Source: CAMAVH01 sp036500145
GTDB taxonomy: Bacteria; Pseudomonadota; Alphaproteobacteria; SMXQ01
NCBI GenBank assembly: GCA_036500145.1
Contig: DASYCO010000018.1
Coordinates: 1 to 13,883 of the forward strand
Direction of reading: 5' to 3'
Length of the DNA stretch: 13,883 nt
In this document: one piece after another, positions 12,751-13,883 of the stretch
Position numbering within the stretch: position 1 is the stretch's first letter
Layout of the letters: every line of letters begins with the position of its first letter
Notes under the pieces: generated by a model
The model's database searches: none
The model's input: the letters and a program-made list of their open reading frames with translations, nothing else
What the model was told of the DNA's origin: nothing
Made by a program: the position numbers and the translations under genes

Positions 12751-13692
12751 ATGGCTGAGTTTGTGTTAGGCGTCGGCACGTCCCACGGTCCGACCATGTC
12801 GACCCCGTCCGAGGAATGGCTGGTCCTGGGCCAGAAAGACCCGCATGACGAGCGCCTCAATCCGGCGGCCCTCGTCCAGAAGCCAGAGCTGGCAGCCGAG
12901 ATCACCGCCGAGCGCTGCGCCGCCCGCGAGAAGGCCTCCCATGCCGCCATCGCGACGCTGACGGCGCGCATCGCCGAGGCCAGGCCCGACAGCATCCTGG
13001 TCATCAGCAACCCGCACCGCGTCCGCCCGGAAGAGCCGCAGCCCATCTTCGGCCTCTATCTAGGCCAGACCCTGCCGGTGGCCGAGGACAGCGGAGAGAC
13101 GGCGGGGCACCGCAAGTTCAACCGCAACAAGGATCTTCCGCCGCAGCAATATCCAGCCGATCCGGCGCTTGCGGCCCATCTGCTGGATAGCCTGGTCGCC
13201 GCCGGCTTCGACGTCGCCAGCGTCGAGCGCTTCCGCCAGGGAACGCTGCTCGAGCACGCCTACTCCATCATGTACGAGCATTACCTCGACAAGCCGCTGC
13301 CGCTGGTGCCCTTCATCCTCAACCGCTATCTCCCCAGCCAGGCGACGCCGGCGCGCTGCTACGCGCTCGGCCAGGCACTCCGCAAGGCCATCGAGAGCTG
13401 GCCGGCGAAGAAGCGCGTGATGGTCGTCGCCTCCGGCGGCCTGAGCCACCAGATCATCGACGAGGAGCTCGACCGCGCCGTCATCGCCGCCATGCAGAAG
13501 AAGGACGTAGCGGCCCTCGCCGCCGTTTCGCGCGACCGCCTGAACGGCGCGCCCGGCACGCCGGAAATCCTCAACTGGATCACGCTGGCCGGCGTCGCCG
13601 AGGACAAGGCGATGACGCTGCTCGACTACCTGCCCTGCTACCGCTCCCTTCTCGGGACCGGCCAGGGCATCACCTACGCCTATTGGGCCTGA
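12751..13692 (+). CDS. Class III (LigB-type) extradiol ring-cleavage dioxygenase
   Basis: The 313-residue protein has the LigB catalytic-subunit fold. The residues for a non-haem Fe(II) site are visible by motif: H12 in GTSHGPTM, H89 in VISNPHRV, and E272 in PEILNWITLAG. The acid-base His is H233 in ASGGLSHQ, and a substrate-side His is H169 in LLEHAYSIM. These match H12, H61, E242, H195 and H127 of protocatechuate 4,5-dioxygenase LigB. LigB-type enzymes open catecholic rings next to the hydroxyls with O2. No LigA-like small subunit is fused or seen in the window, unlike LigAB and gallate dioxygenases. The ASN-P-H motif replaces the common N-D-H. The next gene resembles LigJ, suggesting a protocatechuate- or gallate-like 4,5-cleavage route (inference). 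Ribosome site GAGGAAA. Confidence 0.93.
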   Translation: MAEFVLGVGTSHGPTMSTPSEEWLVLGQKDPHDERLNPAALVQKPELAAEITAERCAAREKASHAAIATLTARIAEARPDSILVISNPHRVRPEEPQPIFGLYLGQTLPVAEDSGETAGHRKFNRNKDLPPQQYPADPALAAHLLDSLVAAGFDVASVERFRQGTLLEHAYSIMYEHYLDKPLPLVPFILNRYLPSQATPARCYALGQALRKAIESWPAKKRVMVVASGGLSHQIIDEELDRAVIAAMQKKDVAALAAVSRDRLNGAPGTPEILNWITLAGVAEDKAMTLLDYLPCYRSLLGTGQGITYAYWA

Positions 13693-13742
13693 GTCCGCCC
13701 AACGCCTGAACCCGCATCAAAGCATCCATAAGGGGAGACCGC

Positions 13743-13883
13743 ATGATCATCGACATCCACGCGCATTTCACCGCGCCTGAGAAGCTGTTCGCCTGGAAGT
13801 CCAACCTGCTCGCCGGCCGCGGCGAGTCGGTCAACGTCCTCAAGCTCAGCGACGAGGCCATCCTCAAGGCGCTCAACGAGCCC
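13743..13883 (+). CDS. Amidohydrolase family protein (ACMSD/LigJ-like), N-terminus only
   Basis: The first 47 codons lie in the window and the gene runs past the right edge. The ATG follows AAGGGGAGA and is 50 bases after the dioxygenase stop, so it is in the same operon. MIIDIHAHFTAPEKLFAW carries the amidohydrolase metal motif D-x-H-x-H (H6, H8). The onward sequence (LKLSDEAILKALNEP) resembles the start of 4-oxalomesaconate hydratase LigJ and ACMSD-type decarboxylases, remembered, not searched. In protocatechuate/gallate 4,5-cleavage, LigJ hydrates the ring-opened product; ACMSD relatives instead decarboxylate aromatic acids such as resorcylate or 5-carboxyvanillate. The fragment cannot decide between them. 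Confidence 0.85.
   Translation, partial: MIIDIHAHFTAPEKLFAWKSNLLAGRGESVNVLKLSDEAILKALNEP

Noticed and set aside
1..13883. Mobile elements, CRISPR arrays, tRNA or rRNA genes, toxin-antitoxin or phage genes
   Set aside because: No transposase or integrase motif, no regular short repeats with spacers, no cloverleaf-like or rRNA-like segments were seen. The only long repeat is the 69-base copy shared by the paralogous binding-protein genes.

Overview
The window looks like a chromosomal stretch of a high-GC proteobacterium, most likely an alphaproteobacterium. Codons strongly favour G or C at the third position, which also opens long false reading frames on the opposite strands. The alphaproteobacterial guess rests mainly on an EcfG-like ECF sigma factor followed by a single-domain response regulator with a FAT-GUY-like stretch (PIIYATSS). 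This is inference from protein character; no database was searched.

Left part (1-2963), regulators and small enzymes. The start of a VOC-fold gene runs off the left edge on the minus strand. Next is a LysR-type regulator, also minus. Divergent from it are an ECF sigma factor and a receiver-only response regulator. A perfect palindromic, two-way terminator separates these from a convergent RidA-family gene.

Middle (2964-5445). A monocistronic-looking gene for an iron/AfuA-type periplasmic solute-binding protein (SBP1) sits between minus-strand genes. A class II aldolase/adducin-family enzyme is convergent with it. A 218-base AT-richer divergent control region follows.

Right part (5446 to the edge), one co-directional run of eight genes with gaps of 23-67 bases. 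Order: a second solute-binding protein (SBP2) closely related to SBP1; a fused double permease; an ABC ATPase with a TOBE-type tail; a D-2-hydroxyacid-dehydrogenase-fold protein lacking two of the three usual catalytic residues; a cytoplasmic Asp-box (BNR) propeller; a leaderless NMT1/THI5-like periplasmic-binding-fold protein; a LigB-type class III extradiol ring-cleavage dioxygenase; and the start of an amidohydrolase resembling LigJ/ACMSD enzymes, cut by the right edge.

Reading them together: the transporter probably imports an organic acid, plausibly aromatic, although its family is usually labelled iron-type. The LigB and amidohydrolase genes supply ring cleavage and the next step. The class II aldolase and the leaderless binding-fold protein both belong to folds that include aromatic-acid decarboxylases. 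The dehydrogenase-like and propeller proteins have no obvious place in a known pathway and make this an unfamiliar catabolic module. The substrate cannot be named from sequence alone. No tRNA, rRNA, CRISPR array or insertion sequence was recognised.
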